Part shown: positions 1-9,367 of the stretch, piece after piece
Layout of the letters: the number at the start of each line of letters is the position of its first letter
How positions within the stretch are numbered: the first letter of the stretch is position 1
From: Methylophaga sp.
GTDB lineage: Bacteria > Pseudomonadota > Gammaproteobacteria > Nitrosococcales > Methylophagaceae
Assembly (NCBI GenBank): GCA_020831825.1
Contig: JAFIFW010000018.1
Location: 146,321-210,320, forward strand
Direction: 5' to 3'
DNA length: 64,000 nucleotides
Notes under the pieces: generated by a model
Told to the model about the DNA's origin: nothing
The model's database searches: none
What the model saw: the letters and a program-made list of their open reading frames with translations, nothing else
Position numbers and translations under genes: made by a program

Positions 1-558
1 TTTCCTGAATATGGCGCGCTGACCAATCAACCTGCCACCTGGCTGACCAGCTTTTATCTGGCAGATGAGGACAAATTGATACTCAATGATTTTGTCAGAC
101 AATTTCCCACCATTGCCTTGTTGGAAATTGATCACATCATCGAGCGTATTCAAAATATCATCTCTCAGGTCAGTCAGGCAGTCGAAGCCATTCTGGTGAT
201 GATTCTGCTGGCGGCATTGGCGGTGATGTTCTCAGTCGTCAGTGCCACACTGGCAGAGCGTCAGCGAGAGGGCGCGTTGATTCGCACGCTTGGTGGAACA
301 CAACGATTGATGAATCGAAGCATCATGCTTGAATTTGCCATGATCGGCTTTTTTGCAGGACTTGCCGGTGTCATGGCTGCAGAACTGGCGGTGTGGGGAT
401 TGCAATATCGTTTGTTTGAGGGCCAGTTTCAGTTCCATTGGCCACTGATATTGACGGTGCCAGTGGTCAGTGCTGTGTTGATTGCTGCCTTTGGAAGATG
501 GCAGTTAAAGCCGGTATTACAGGTATCGCCGATGTTATTGTTGCGACGCCTGGAATGA
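1..558 (+). CDS. ABC transporter permease, FtsX/MacB-like, C-terminal part
   Basis: The frame is open from base 1, so the gene starts outside the window and only about the last 185 residues are present. Visible are three hydrophobic segments, the first followed by the charged turn typical of FtsX-domain permeases (AERQREGALIRTLGGT, where these proteins contact the ATPase), and a C-terminal end ending in LLLRRLE. This arrangement matches the last membrane domain of large YbbP/MacB-like permeases that export lipids, peptides or hydrophobic compounds. The ATPase partner should lie upstream, outside the window. The substrate cannot be told. It converges with the diguanylate cyclase gene, whose stop lies 2 bp away. 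Confidence 0.8.
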   Translation, partial: FPEYGALTNQPATWLTSFYLADEDKLILNDFVRQFPTIALLEIDHIIERIQNIISQVSQAVEAILVMILLAALAVMFSVVSATLAERQREGALIRTLGGTQRLMNRSIMLEFAMIGFFAGLAGVMAAELAVWGLQYRLFEGQFQFHWPLILTVPVVSAVLIAAFGRWQLKPVLQVSPMLLLRRLE

Positions 559-559
559 G

Positions 560-2023
560 TCACGCGGCATCATCTGCGGCACTGCAAACCCGGTTACGCC
601 CTGAGTTTTTAGCCAGATAAAGCGCCTGATCGGCACGACTCATGACCTCTTCAGCACTGCTTTGCGGAGTAATCTCGGCGATGCCGATGCTGACGGTCAG
701 TTGAATCGACAAGGCGTCACCCAGATGCAGCTTGGTTAGCTCGATGACATTTCGCAAGGTTTCGGCAAATTGATGCGCTGCTTCAGCATCTGCGCCGGGT
801 AGCAGCAAGGCAAATTCCTCACCACCGACACGTGCTGCAACATCAGTGTCCCTGAGACGTTGGCGAATAATATCGGAAAAAGTTTTCAGGGCGATATCGC
901 CCGCGGCGTGACCAAAACGGTCATTGATATCTTTGAAATGATCCAGATCCAGCATCAACAAGCTGGCCGGATTCAAGGAACGCTGAACGCGACTGATTTC
1001 TGTTTCCAGTCTTTGAAAGAACACCCGCCGATTGGCCAGGCCAGTCAGATAGTCCGTGGTGGCCAGTCGATTCAACTGCTCAGTGTCCTGGTCACGTTCG
1101 ATGGCAATGCCAGCAAGTTCGGCTGCCTGGCGAATAATGGTAAAGTCTTCTTTATCCGGGCAGTGAGGTTCACGGTGGTAAATGGCAAAAGTGCCAAGTA
1201 TGTCGCCTTGTGAAGAAAATATCGGGGCTGACCAGCAGGAGTGAAGTCCAGCTTTCTGTGTAAGATGAAGAAAGCTCTGCCAGTCAGTGTGATTGTTGAT
1301 GTCTTCGGCAATGACAATTTCACCTGTAATCGCTGCCGTTCCACAGCAGCCCACACCAATTTCAGCGGTCAGTTTTTCAACCTCATGAGTGTAAAAGTCG
1401 GGCAGGCTGGGGGCAGCTCCATTTTTGAGTTTTAGAGTTTTTGGCTCCAGTAATTGGATGCTGCACAAAGCTTCTGGTTTTGCTTTTTCGATGCCTGAAA
1501 CAATGGTGTGCAGAATAAATTTTAACGGCATGCCGGTGGCGACTTGTGACAATGCTTCGCTACGGGTTTGTTCGAGAATTTCGTTGCGTTTATGCTCGGT
1601 GAAATCCAGACAGTGACCGATAAAACCAACAAATTGCTCAGCTCTGAAGCGTGGTGCGCCATGACAAATTATCCAGCGATATTCACCATCGTGACGTTTC
1701 AGCCGATAGATAACTTCAAATGGCTGTCGAGCGGTGAATGCCTTTCGGTAAGTGCTGATGCATCGGCTGATATCTTCAGGATAAACCGCCTCAATCCAGC
1801 CAAAACCGGACAGTTCGCTCAACTGTTTGCCGGTAAACTCAAGAAAGGGTCGATTAAAATAGTGATACTTTTGATCACTGCCAGACATCCAGATCAACGC
1901 GCTGGCGGACTCGGAAATATCTTGAAGCAGCAACAGTGCCGCGGTTAACTCGTCGGCCGCTGTCGAGAATTGTTGAGCCTGTTCCTTCAGTGCCTTGTAT
2001 TCTTGTTCGTTGAGCGTGATCAT
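560..2023 (-). CDS. PAS-GAF-GGDEF diguanylate cyclase
   Basis: A soluble 487-aa sensor cyclase that should make c-di-GMP from two GTP. Order of domains: PAS at about residues 32-148, GAF at about 155-310, GGDEF at about 325-480. The active-site loop is GGEEF, and an RxxD inhibitory site (RDTD) lies exactly five residues before it, so product inhibition is expected. No membrane segment or signal peptide is seen, so it probably senses a cytoplasmic signal. It starts at an ATG and stands alone between the permease end and the HAD gene. The GGDEF call is firm; the ligands of the PAS and GAF domains are unknown. Confidence 0.93.
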   Translation of the reverse strand: MITLNEQEYKALKEQAQQFSTAADELTAALLLLQDISESASALIWMSGSDQKYHYFNRPFLEFTGKQLSELSGFGWIEAVYPEDISRCISTYRKAFTARQPFEVIYRLKRHDGEYRWIICHGAPRFRAEQFVGFIGHCLDFTEHKRNEILEQTRSEALSQVATGMPLKFILHTIVSGIEKAKPEALCSIQLLEPKTLKLKNGAAPSLPDFYTHEVEKLTAEIGVGCCGTAAITGEIVIAEDINNHTDWQSFLHLTQKAGLHSCWSAPIFSSQGDILGTFAIYHREPHCPDKEDFTIIRQAAELAGIAIERDQDTEQLNRLATTDYLTGLANRRVFFQRLETEISRVQRSLNPASLLMLDLDHFKDINDRFGHAAGDIALKTFSDIIRQRLRDTDVAARVGGEEFALLLPGADAEAAHQFAETLRNVIELTKLHLGDALSIQLTVSIGIAEITPQSSAEEVMSRADQALYLAKNSGRNRVCSAADDAA

Positions 2024-2090
2024 CGAACTTACCTTGAGTTGGTCAGCGGAAAATCCTTTAATCGCCCTGAATCACTTCCCTCATAGTTAG

Positions 2091-2771
2091 TTATAAGCCT
2101 GTTCCAATGACTTCTGCAAGACCTTCAAGCGAAGAAATCGTATGATCCGGTCTGCCACCCCAAGGGTCATAGTGTGTATTTGTGTTGCGCTGACACCAGA
2201 TTGTTTTTATGCCGACAGCGTTTGCGCCTATCAAATCAAAGGCATTGCCGGACACCAGATAAAGTTTGCGAGCGCTGGTTTTGCAAGTCTCGATGAGATG
2301 GTGATAAACCCTTGGATCTGGTTTGAAACTGGCCACTGCCTCAACGCTGATCGTCTGGTCAAAATATGATTCGATTGAGGCATGTGATAGTAATTCATGT
2401 AGCGTTGCTGGCTCGGCATTACTGAATGCGACCAGTTTTACCGGCAGTTTGCCAAGATCGGACAGACAGTGTCTGACATCGCCATAAGCTGGCAAGTGCG
2501 CATAGGCGTCCATCAACATGCTTTTTTGTCGCTCGGTGGTGTCGATTTCAAACAGGGCGCAGCAGTAGTCAATGGCATCGCGGGTGCATTGATCAAATCC
2601 TGTGTATTGCCCCATCAAGGCCCGGCGAAAAGTGTATTCAAGCTGTTTTTGCCTGAGCGTGGCGGCAAAGCGTTCAGCGTCGATATCGGGGGAGAGTTTG
2701 GCGATAGAATGATGCGCGCCATTCATGTCCAGCAAAGTACCGTACACATCAAAAGCAATCGTCAATGCCAT
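2091..2771 (-). CDS. Haloacid dehalogenase type II (HAD-IA superfamily)
   Basis: 226 residues, the usual size of L-2-haloacid dehalogenases. Motif I is FDVYGTLLD near the N-terminus, giving the nucleophilic Asp; motif II is the Ser in AFSNAEP; motif III is the Lys in KPDPRVY; and the acidic end is the SGNAFDLIGA segment typical of the type II dehalogenase subgroup. The family hydrolyses carbon-halogen bonds of 2-haloacids through an aspartyl ester, although many members act on other small substrates. It is cytoplasmic. It is divergent from mtgA with about 115 bp between the starts. Confidence 0.85.
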   Translation of the reverse strand: MALTIAFDVYGTLLDMNGAHHSIAKLSPDIDAERFAATLRQKQLEYTFRRALMGQYTGFDQCTRDAIDYCCALFEIDTTERQKSMLMDAYAHLPAYGDVRHCLSDLGKLPVKLVAFSNAEPATLHELLSHASIESYFDQTISVEAVASFKPDPRVYHHLIETCKTSARKLYLVSGNAFDLIGANAVGIKTIWCQRNTNTHYDPWGGRPDHTISSLEGLAEVIGTGL

Positions 2772-2885
2772 CGTTCACTCCGAGCTTTGTTTCAAATACT
2801 CTATTGCATCGCGCTATTGCTGTCAGTTTCAATCACAACACAATGCTTGCATGTTGATATCAGGGTGCGGATCATGTGCTGAATT

Positions 2886-3620
2886 GTGCTGTCATCATTT
2901 AACTTGTCAGGTGTGAAACGATACGTGCGTCTGCTTCTGCGAATAGCCGCTTGGCTGATATTGTTGTGGGTGATACTCAGTGTGCTGGTGGTTTTGCCAT
3001 TTCGCTGGGTAAACCCACCTCTGACCATGGTGATGTTTGATCGCTGGTTAACAACTGATAACCCCGAGTTTCGCCTCTATCAGAATTGGCTAAGCTGGGA
3101 GGACATCCCCAAACATGCAGCACTGGCAGTGGTGGCTTCTGAGGATCAACGATTTCCTCTACACCGTGGTTTTGATGTTGATGCGATACAACAAGCACTG
3201 CGTGAACGCGAGCGGCGTGGTCAGTTACGAGGTGCCAGTACTATCAGCCAGCAAGTCGCCAGAAACATGTATCTGTGGACAGGAAGAAGCTGGTTCAGGA
3301 AAGCGCTTGAAGCCTGGTTCACTGTGCTGATTGAGTTTTTCTGGGGCAAGCAGCGAATTCTTGAGGTTTATCTGAATATCGCAGAGTGGGGCGAGGGCAT
3401 TTTTGGTCTTGATGCTGCCAGTCAGTATCACTTTGGCAGGCCCGCATCACAATTGACACGTATGCAGGCAGCCTTGCTTGCCTCAAGTCTGCCCAGTCCA
3501 TTGGGTTACAACCCTTCAAGTCCCGGCCCGCGCTTGCAGCGTCGGGCCGAGTGGAATTTGGAGCAACAACGTAGATTGGGTGGCGAACAGTGGTTAAGAC
3601 CACTCACTGAGCCAAGGTAG
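2886..3620 (+). CDS. mtgA: Monofunctional biosynthetic peptidoglycan transglycosylase
   Basis: 244 aa, close to the 242 aa of E. coli MtgA. One membrane anchor lies at about residues 12-38, followed by a GT51 glycosyltransferase domain. The catalytic signature is present as EDQRFPLHRGFD and GASTISQQVARN, and the third motif as RILEVYLNIAEWG. There is no transpeptidase domain. It polymerises lipid II into glycan strands on the outer face of the inner membrane. The gene stands alone; the following small minus-strand gene converges on it. Confidence 0.95.
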   Translation: MLSSFNLSGVKRYVRLLLRIAAWLILLWVILSVLVVLPFRWVNPPLTMVMFDRWLTTDNPEFRLYQNWLSWEDIPKHAALAVVASEDQRFPLHRGFDVDAIQQALRERERRGQLRGASTISQQVARNMYLWTGRSWFRKALEAWFTVLIEFFWGKQRILEVYLNIAEWGEGIFGLDAASQYHFGRPASQLTRMQAALLASSLPSPLGYNPSSPGPRLQRRAEWNLEQQRRLGGEQWLRPLTEPR

Positions 3621-3643
3621 TGATTAGGTGCCGTCAATAAGCG

Positions 3644-3796
3644 CTAGTGTTTTTGAACGCGAGATTGAACCAGCTGGCTGTCCATACGCCAGGGTTTTCC
3701 CTGACAAACCGTGTAGCAGGGGCAATTGTGGGTACAGCCACGACAAGGTAAGCGTGTGCTGCTATTGTGCGGTAAATCGTTTTTTTCGTTGGTCAT
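3644..3796 (-). CDS. Small cysteine-rich protein
   Basis: A 50-codon ORF in the gap between mtgA and the next plus-strand gene. The deduced peptide has five Cys, four of them packed in one short segment (CRGCTHNCPCYTVC) followed by QGKPWR, and a polar N-terminus. The clustering suggests a metal or Fe-S site rather than chance, and the ATG has a weak GGGA upstream. I do not recognise a named family with certainty; short proteins with this CxxC...CxGKPWR layout occur as hypothetical genes in gammaproteobacteria. No signal peptide is seen. Protein-level evidence is missing, so the call is moderate. Confidence 0.5.
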   Translation of the reverse strand: MTNEKNDLPHNSSTRLPCRGCTHNCPCYTVCQGKPWRMDSQLVQSRVQKH

Positions 3797-3897
3797 AACA
3801 TTCCCATCAATGATTCTATGCAGCCTCAGACAGGCATGGCATCATAAAATTCCATTTCTCTGAGGCATTACCTCAGTCAGCGCGCAGGTAAATAAAG

Positions 3898-4710
3898 ATG
3901 ACAAAATCAGGCACGCACTTTCCGACACATTGGGCCTTCTACCTGTTGGCGCTGGTGTGTTTTTTATTGGCACTGATACCCGCTGAGGCCGGACTGACTG
4001 GCAGGCAATTAAGTCAAATGTTAGCGGTGACGCTGAGTGTATTTGCCATTGCCAGAACACTCAATGCGGTTATTTCCGTCGCGCAGGGTACAGAAGTTTC
4101 AATCGAGCCGATGGGGGTTGGATTGACGCTGACACCCGGCCAGATACTGGATCCTTTGAATGATCTGATTGAGCAGTTCTCATTGATTTTACTGGTAGCC
4201 TCCGCGTCCATCGGTTTGCAGAAAATCATGCTTTTTATCGGCGATATCTGGGCTATCAGATTGGTACTGGCCGTGTTGTCGATACTGGTTTTTCTGGTGT
4301 GTGTACGCGGTTTATGTCAGGTACAAATGCAAAAGCGACTGGTTAAGTTGCTGGTATTTCTGACCTTGTTACGACTATTAATCCCCATTACGGTCATGGT
4401 GACCTGGCAAGCTCAGCAATGGCTGCATACTGAACGTGAACAACGGGTAGCGCTGCTGGTTGAAGTTACGGAACAAGTCGATACATTGGGTCTTGAAGTC
4501 ACTGAAGGTCAACGATCATGGAGTCAGAACTTACGTTCCAGGATGGATATTTCGGCCAAACTGGAAGCAATAAAACTACGTGCCGATCGAGCTGTAGAAG
4601 CCACGGTGTTTCTGGTTGCCGAATTTGTGCTGGTGATGGTGTTGTTGCCGATTTTGATGCTGTGGTTGTTTGTCAGAATGATTCGACGTATTGATTTATG
4701 GATTAAGTGA
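3898..4710 (+). CDS. Inner-membrane protein of unknown function
   Basis: 270 aa with hydrophobic helices at about 14-31, 35-60, 92-112, 118-138, 146-170 and 235-262, and a hydrophilic, probably helical stretch at about 175-232 (many Glu, Arg and Leu). No catalytic or transport motif is recognisable. The last helix is followed by a basic tail, suggesting a cytoplasmic C-terminus. It converges with secDF and the two share the hairpin region between them. No function is proposed. Confidence 0.6.
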   Translation: MTKSGTHFPTHWAFYLLALVCFLLALIPAEAGLTGRQLSQMLAVTLSVFAIARTLNAVISVAQGTEVSIEPMGVGLTLTPGQILDPLNDLIEQFSLILLVASASIGLQKIMLFIGDIWAIRLVLAVLSILVFLVCVRGLCQVQMQKRLVKLLVFLTLLRLLIPITVMVTWQAQQWLHTEREQRVALLVEVTEQVDTLGLEVTEGQRSWSQNLRSRMDISAKLEAIKLRADRAVEATVFLVAEFVLVMVLLPILMLWLFVRMIRRIDLWIK

Positions 4711-4718
4711 TCCAATAA

Positions 4719-4763
4719 AGCAAATAAAAACAGCCTGTTGAGCGTGAATCCTCAACAGGCTGT
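4719..4763 (-). terminator. Rho-independent terminator of secDF
   Basis: Perfect 12-bp inverted repeat, ACAGCCTGTTGA (4730-4741) and TCAACAGGCTGT (4752-4763), with a 10-nt loop. Read on the minus strand it is followed by TTTTTATTTG, a good U-run. The upstream arm covers the secDF stop codon and its last codons, so the hairpin begins inside the gene. There is no T-run on the plus side, so it acts mainly for secDF. Confidence 0.75.
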
Positions 4764-7295
4764 ACCGATGTTAAAGAATCGCTTCGAGTTTTTTTGCATC
4801 TCTTCGCGCGAGGGCCGTAGCTGAGCCAGACCTCTTTGCATGCGTCGCTGACCGAGTAACAACACCAGCGGCGAGGCAATCAGTACTGATGAGCTGGTAC
4901 CGATAATGATGCCAAAGATCATCGGGATGGCAAAACTGGCAACGGCATGGCCGCCGGCAATCGCCATCGGTAACAGCGCCAACAGGGTTGTGACCGAGGT
5001 AAATACCGTCCGGGTCATAGTAGCACTGATACTTTCATTAAGCAGCTGCATCAACGGTTTATCTGGTGTGGCTCTCAAGTTTTCCCGGATACGATCAAAA
5101 ACCACCACCTTGTCATTGACCGAATAACCAATCAAAGCCAGCAGCGCAGCGACTGCCGTCAGATTGAACTCAATACCGATCAGCGCAAAAAAGCCAATGG
5201 TTTTGGTCAAATCGAGAGCGATGGTGGTGGTCGCAGCCAAGGCAAAATGAAACTCGAAACGCACCCACAGATACGCCAACATGCCCAGACCTGCAAACAC
5301 GATAGCGAGAATGGTTGCATCGCTGAAATCACCACTGACTTTGGGGCCCACCATCTCAACTCTAGGAAACTCGGCATCATCCGATAATGCGGTGAGTGCC
5401 TGTTTGAGTTGCTGCAGTTGGTCACCGCTGGCAATTTGTTGAGCGTCTTTCATCGGCAGACGCAACAAATAATGTCCGGCATCGCCAAATTCCTGTAACT
5501 GCGTTTCAGCAAGTCCCGCTGCGTTTAAGGCGAGCCGAATCTGTTCTACATCAGTACCGGGAATTTGGCTTTCGACGACAATACCGCCACTGAAATCAAT
5601 GCCATAGTTCAGTCCGGGGGAGATGAACAAGCCAATCGAAGCGATAGACAACAGTGCGGATGCAGCCAAACCGATTTTTCGGCCGCGCATGAAGTTGATA
5701 GTGCGACGACTGAGTCTGTCCAGCGCTTTGATACCGGATATGCTCAGATGCAAACCTGAGTGCTTTCTGGCTCGCCATTCCATTAACAAGCGTGTCAGCG
5801 AAATAGAGGTGAACAGTGAAGTCAGCAAGCCAATCGCAATGGCCACAGCAAAACCACGCACCGGACCGCTGCCGAACGTGAACAGCAAACTTACCGCAAT
5901 CAATGAGGTGATATTGGAGTCCAGAATGGTGCTATAGGCGCGCCTGAAGCCGGAATCAATGGCATGCCAGGCTTTTTTGCCACGTCTGATTTCTTCACGG
6001 ATACGTTCATTGATCAGAATATTGGCATCTACTGCCATACCGATGCTGAGAATAATCCCGGCAATCCCTGGTAATGTCAGTGTCGCACCAAGCAAACTGA
6101 ACACCGCAAATATCAACAACAGATTGGCCAACAAACCAAGGCAGGCAATCAAGCCCCATACACCATAGATAGCCACCATGAAAAACAGCACCAGAACTGC
6201 GCCGGTAATACCGGTAAACAAGCCCATTTGAATAGCATCGCTGCCGAGATCCGGGCCAACGGTACGTTCTTCAATGACCAGCAGTGGGGCGGGTAGCGCG
6301 CCAGATCTGAGCAATAATGCCAATTGGCTGGCTTCACGCAAACTAAACTGACCACTAATTTCACCGCGACCTCCACCGATGACACTGCGAATCGACGGTG
6401 CAGTGATGACTTGATCATCAAGCACGATGGCCAATTGGCGATCGATATTGTTACTGGTCATGTCAGCAAACTGCCGTGCGCCTGTTTTATCCAGGGTAAA
6501 ACTGACCACAGGTTGTCCTGTTTCCTGACTGAATGCCATGCGCGCATCACGAATATGTTCGCCTTCCATTGCGATGCGCGATTCGATTCGATAGTGTTGC
6601 TGTCCGGATGGGTCGGTCAGTTGCAGGCTATTGGCTGAACTTGTGCTTAGTTCATCCACCACCCAATGAAAAGTCATACTGGCGGTAGTGCCCAGTAAAT
6701 CACGAATCGCTTTGGGGTCGTCCACACCTGGCAACTGCACTTGGATACCTTGCTTGCCATGGCGGGTAATGCCCGGCTCAACCAGACCAGATTCATCAAG
6801 CCTTTTTCGGACAATTTGCAGACTCTTTTCAACAGCCTCATTCACAGACTTATTGATAAACTCTTCGGTCGGCAACAGGGTCAGTTGATCGAGTCCGGCT
6901 TCAACCCGATACAGCGGTAAGCCACCCTCAGGATTTTCGATGAGTGGTCTGATGAGGCGTTTCATCGCCGATAAATCAGCCAAATCGCGCGGATAAATTT
7001 TGACTTGCTGCTGATCACTGTTGATGGCGCGCACAAATAAGAGTGCCTCATGCAGATTATCAGTGATGAGTTCTGCCAGTTGCTGATGCTGGGCTTTCAG
7101 CAAGGCTTCGCTGTCGACTTCAAGCAGTAAATGTGAACCGCCGCGTAGATCCAGCCCCAGCTTGAAACTGGTGGTTTGATACCACTGTGGCAGCTGATTC
7201 AGTGTGTTGTCAGGCAAGAAGCTGGGCAGGCTAGACAACAGCCCCAATAAAATGACCAGACCATAAACTATGGCCCGTTTTGATAAAGATTGCAT
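4752..7295 (-). CDS. secDF: Protein translocase subunit SecDF (fused SecD-SecF)
   Basis: 847 aa in which SecD (about 1-525) and SecF (about 535-847) are one chain. SecD marks are LGLDLRGGSHLLLEV after the first helix and a six-helix RND-type bundle with GMAVDANILINERIREE in the fourth helix. SecF marks are GLNYGIDFSGG and the IGYSVNDKVVVFDRIREN helix carrying the conserved Asp. The protein uses proton or sodium motive force to pull translocating proteins out of SecYEG. Gammaproteobacteria usually encode SecD and SecF separately after yajC; no yajC is next to this gene, so it may be a second SecDF. A two-helix protein gene lies 44 bp upstream on the same strand. Confidence 0.95.
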   Translation of the reverse strand: MQSLSKRAIVYGLVILLGLLSSLPSFLPDNTLNQLPQWYQTTSFKLGLDLRGGSHLLLEVDSEALLKAQHQQLAELITDNLHEALLFVRAINSDQQQVKIYPRDLADLSAMKRLIRPLIENPEGGLPLYRVEAGLDQLTLLPTEEFINKSVNEAVEKSLQIVRKRLDESGLVEPGITRHGKQGIQVQLPGVDDPKAIRDLLGTTASMTFHWVVDELSTSSANSLQLTDPSGQQHYRIESRIAMEGEHIRDARMAFSQETGQPVVSFTLDKTGARQFADMTSNNIDRQLAIVLDDQVITAPSIRSVIGGGRGEISGQFSLREASQLALLLRSGALPAPLLVIEERTVGPDLGSDAIQMGLFTGITGAVLVLFFMVAIYGVWGLIACLGLLANLLLIFAVFSLLGATLTLPGIAGIILSIGMAVDANILINERIREEIRRGKKAWHAIDSGFRRAYSTILDSNITSLIAVSLLFTFGSGPVRGFAVAIAIGLLTSLFTSISLTRLLMEWRARKHSGLHLSISGIKALDRLSRRTINFMRGRKIGLAASALLSIASIGLFISPGLNYGIDFSGGIVVESQIPGTDVEQIRLALNAAGLAETQLQEFGDAGHYLLRLPMKDAQQIASGDQLQQLKQALTALSDDAEFPRVEMVGPKVSGDFSDATILAIVFAGLGMLAYLWVRFEFHFALAATTTIALDLTKTIGFFALIGIEFNLTAVAALLALIGYSVNDKVVVFDRIRENLRATPDKPLMQLLNESISATMTRTVFTSVTTLLALLPMAIAGGHAVASFAIPMIFGIIIGTSSSVLIASPLVLLLGQRRMQRGLAQLRPSREEMQKNSKRFFNIGTAC

Positions 7296-7339
7296 AGGAC
7301 ATCCTTAAAGTAATTCTGAAAAGTGGTTTTCGGAATGAC

Positions 7340-7720
7340 TTAGCGGATAGGCGGTGCGCGGGGTATTGCCAGAACAAAGCGCAGCTGTCCTGAGCGGGTT
7401 TGGCGGTTTGCAAAAGCTGTCAGCAACAGACCGAAGCAGATTATTCCTGTGTTGATGCTGAGCAGTAATAGATCGTGAGGTTCGCCATCACTGTGCTGAA
7501 TTTTGCTGCTGTCAGCGAAAATAAAGCCATGTTGTTGATGCTCACGGATGAGCGCCAGTAGTTCGGTTTGCTCTCCGACAGCATTGAGCTGGTCGTTGGT
7601 TTGCTGGGAAGCGTTAAGGCCGCCATGCAATGTCAGGCTGAGTGAAAGTACAAACAGCCACAGCCAAGTCAGCTGAAGGGCGGACAGTTTTGGAACAGCA
7701 GTGCTATCAGAGTCTGACAT
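7340..7720 (-). CDS. Small inner-membrane protein upstream of secDF
   Basis: 126 aa with two predicted membrane helices (about 17-36 and 83-103) enclosing a polar loop of some 45 residues, then a basic tail. No known domain is seen. It reads in the same direction as secDF and ends 44 bp before its start, so the two are probably co-transcribed; whether it works with SecDF is open. It starts at an ATG with only a weak AGG upstream. Read as a hypothetical gene with moderate confidence because it is short. Confidence 0.5.
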   Translation of the reverse strand: MSDSDSTAVPKLSALQLTWLWLFVLSLSLTLHGGLNASQQTNDQLNAVGEQTELLALIREHQQHGFIFADSSKIQHSDGEPHDLLLLSINTGIICFGLLLTAFANRQTRSGQLRFVLAIPRAPPIR

Positions 7721-7843
7721 CAGACCTAAGATTCCTTGGTGTCATCGAAGTAATTCACTTCGAATGGGAACAGCCAATAAGACATGACTATCTCGCCATT
7801 GTGGTGGCGAAATCAGCGAATTCAAGCGCCAGGGCTGGTTATT

Positions 7844-9268
7844 TTAGTAGTCGTTATACAGCGACTCGTAAAGTCTGCGTTCAAATGCTCGGAGCGGTTG
7901 GCGGCGATTACGATCATCTGCAGGGTGATAGTTGGAGATGATTTGCACAAAATACAAATGCCGACCCGAACGTGCCTGAATGCGCCCAGCCAGATTATAG
8001 GTGCCGTAAATAGCACCAGTTTTGGCGGCGATTTTACCTACCAGCAGCTCATGGGAGACGCTGGGACGACCACGCAGTGTGCCAGATCGGCCCGAAACCG
8101 GCATGGTTGAAACCAGGCCCAAATCCGGGTTTTTGAAGATATATTGCACGACTTGCATCAGCTGCGAAGCGGTCATTCGATTGTTTCTGGACAGACCTGA
8201 ACCATCAACAATGATGGCTGAGTCCAGATCAATGCCGGCTTCACTTCGCAAAATTGCTTTGATAGCGGCTGCACCATTTTCAAAACTACCCGGTTTGTCG
8301 TAGTAGAAACGACCAATGGTTTTAAGCAGGTTATCAGCGATCAGATTGTCAGAGTCTTTGACCATTGTATCGATGAGTTCCATCATCGGCGCAGAGCGAT
8401 GCACCACAAGAATTTCATCGCCTTTTATCCGGTCGTTACGAATAATTTCGCCATTGAGCCGAATACCTGCACGTTGCAGTTCTTCATCAAGAATTGTGGC
8501 GGTAAAAGTCGTCGGGTTTTGAATCGCCAAGTGGAAGTTAACCGGCAGGCGATGCGTTTCCAGACAGCCACCAACAGTGTAATTGTTTTGACTGTCGGCA
8601 ATTAATTTCAGGCGACAATCAACGCTCAGATATTCAAGCCCCTGACGCATCGAAATGTCACCTGCCCGAATATTGACTTGCTCGGGCGCTGTGGCGCGTA
8701 CGCCGGTGATGGGAGGTTCGGATGTCGCTTCAAGTCGGCCATAAACACAATTGCCATTGAGCGTCAGCGCGCTTGAAGGTGCGCTGTAACAAACCCCCAT
8801 GATATCCCAAGGAACACCAATGGCGCGCTCAAAGGTATCGAAGACACCGCCGTTGAGGTAGACGTTGCCTTCAATACTGTCCTGATAGCTTTTCAGTCTT
8901 TCAACCAGAACTCGGAGCTGACTGCGCGTCAGTGTCGGATCGCCGGTGAAATGAAAAATGATGTCCTGATTATTACGCTCTACTCGTGTTTCAAAACGAT
9001 AATCTTTCAGGTAAATAGCGGCGGCAAGCGCTGTGACCAGTTTTTGAGTGCTTGCGGGTTGTCTGACTTGATCGGCATAAGAGGAATACAGCACCTGATT
9101 GCTGTTGGCATCCACTACCATCAGGGCAACGTCTGTGCCATTGGGCAAGCGATGACCATTAAGTGCAGGGTGCGTTTGATCTTTGAGTGACTCCTGTGCA
9201 TGGATAGCAGGAGCGAGCAGGGAAAAGCAAAGAAGGCTGGCCAGAATGAGTTTCATAGATGTCTGCAT
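7844..9268 (-). CDS. dacB: D-alanyl-D-alanine carboxypeptidase/endopeptidase (PBP4)
   Basis: Periplasmic serine peptidase of family S13 that trims or cuts peptidoglycan peptides. All three active-site motifs are visible: SxxK as STQK (PASTQKLVTALAAA), SxN as SDN (VKDSDNLIADNLL) and KTG as AAKTGAIYG. The wide gap between the first two motifs is the extra domain typical of PBP4. An N-terminal signal peptide (MKLILASLLCFSLL, cut after AIHA) is clear. The reading frame stays open to a TTG 15 bp further upstream, but the ATG at 9268, five codons before the signal-peptide MKL, is chosen. Length 474 aa fits the family. Confidence 0.93.
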   Translation of the reverse strand: MQTSMKLILASLLCFSLLAPAIHAQESLKDQTHPALNGHRLPNGTDVALMVVDANSNQVLYSSYADQVRQPASTQKLVTALAAAIYLKDYRFETRVERNNQDIIFHFTGDPTLTRSQLRVLVERLKSYQDSIEGNVYLNGGVFDTFERAIGVPWDIMGVCYSAPSSALTLNGNCVYGRLEATSEPPITGVRATAPEQVNIRAGDISMRQGLEYLSVDCRLKLIADSQNNYTVGGCLETHRLPVNFHLAIQNPTTFTATILDEELQRAGIRLNGEIIRNDRIKGDEILVVHRSAPMMELIDTMVKDSDNLIADNLLKTIGRFYYDKPGSFENGAAAIKAILRSEAGIDLDSAIIVDGSGLSRNNRMTASQLMQVVQYIFKNPDLGLVSTMPVSGRSGTLRGRPSVSHELLVGKIAAKTGAIYGTYNLAGRIQARSGRHLYFVQIISNYHPADDRNRRQPLRAFERRLYESLYNDY

Positions 9269-9367
9269 GTCATGAAAAAGCAATCAGGCCATGATAGCCA
9301 GCCTCCTGCCATTCGTCAGTCAGTTTTTTGCAGAGAATTTTGCAGGCTTTGCTAAGTGCTTGTCTGA

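Noticed and set aside
7746..7810. Two small dyads between dacB and the small membrane gene
   Set aside because: Six-bp arms and no T-run on either strand; likely chance.
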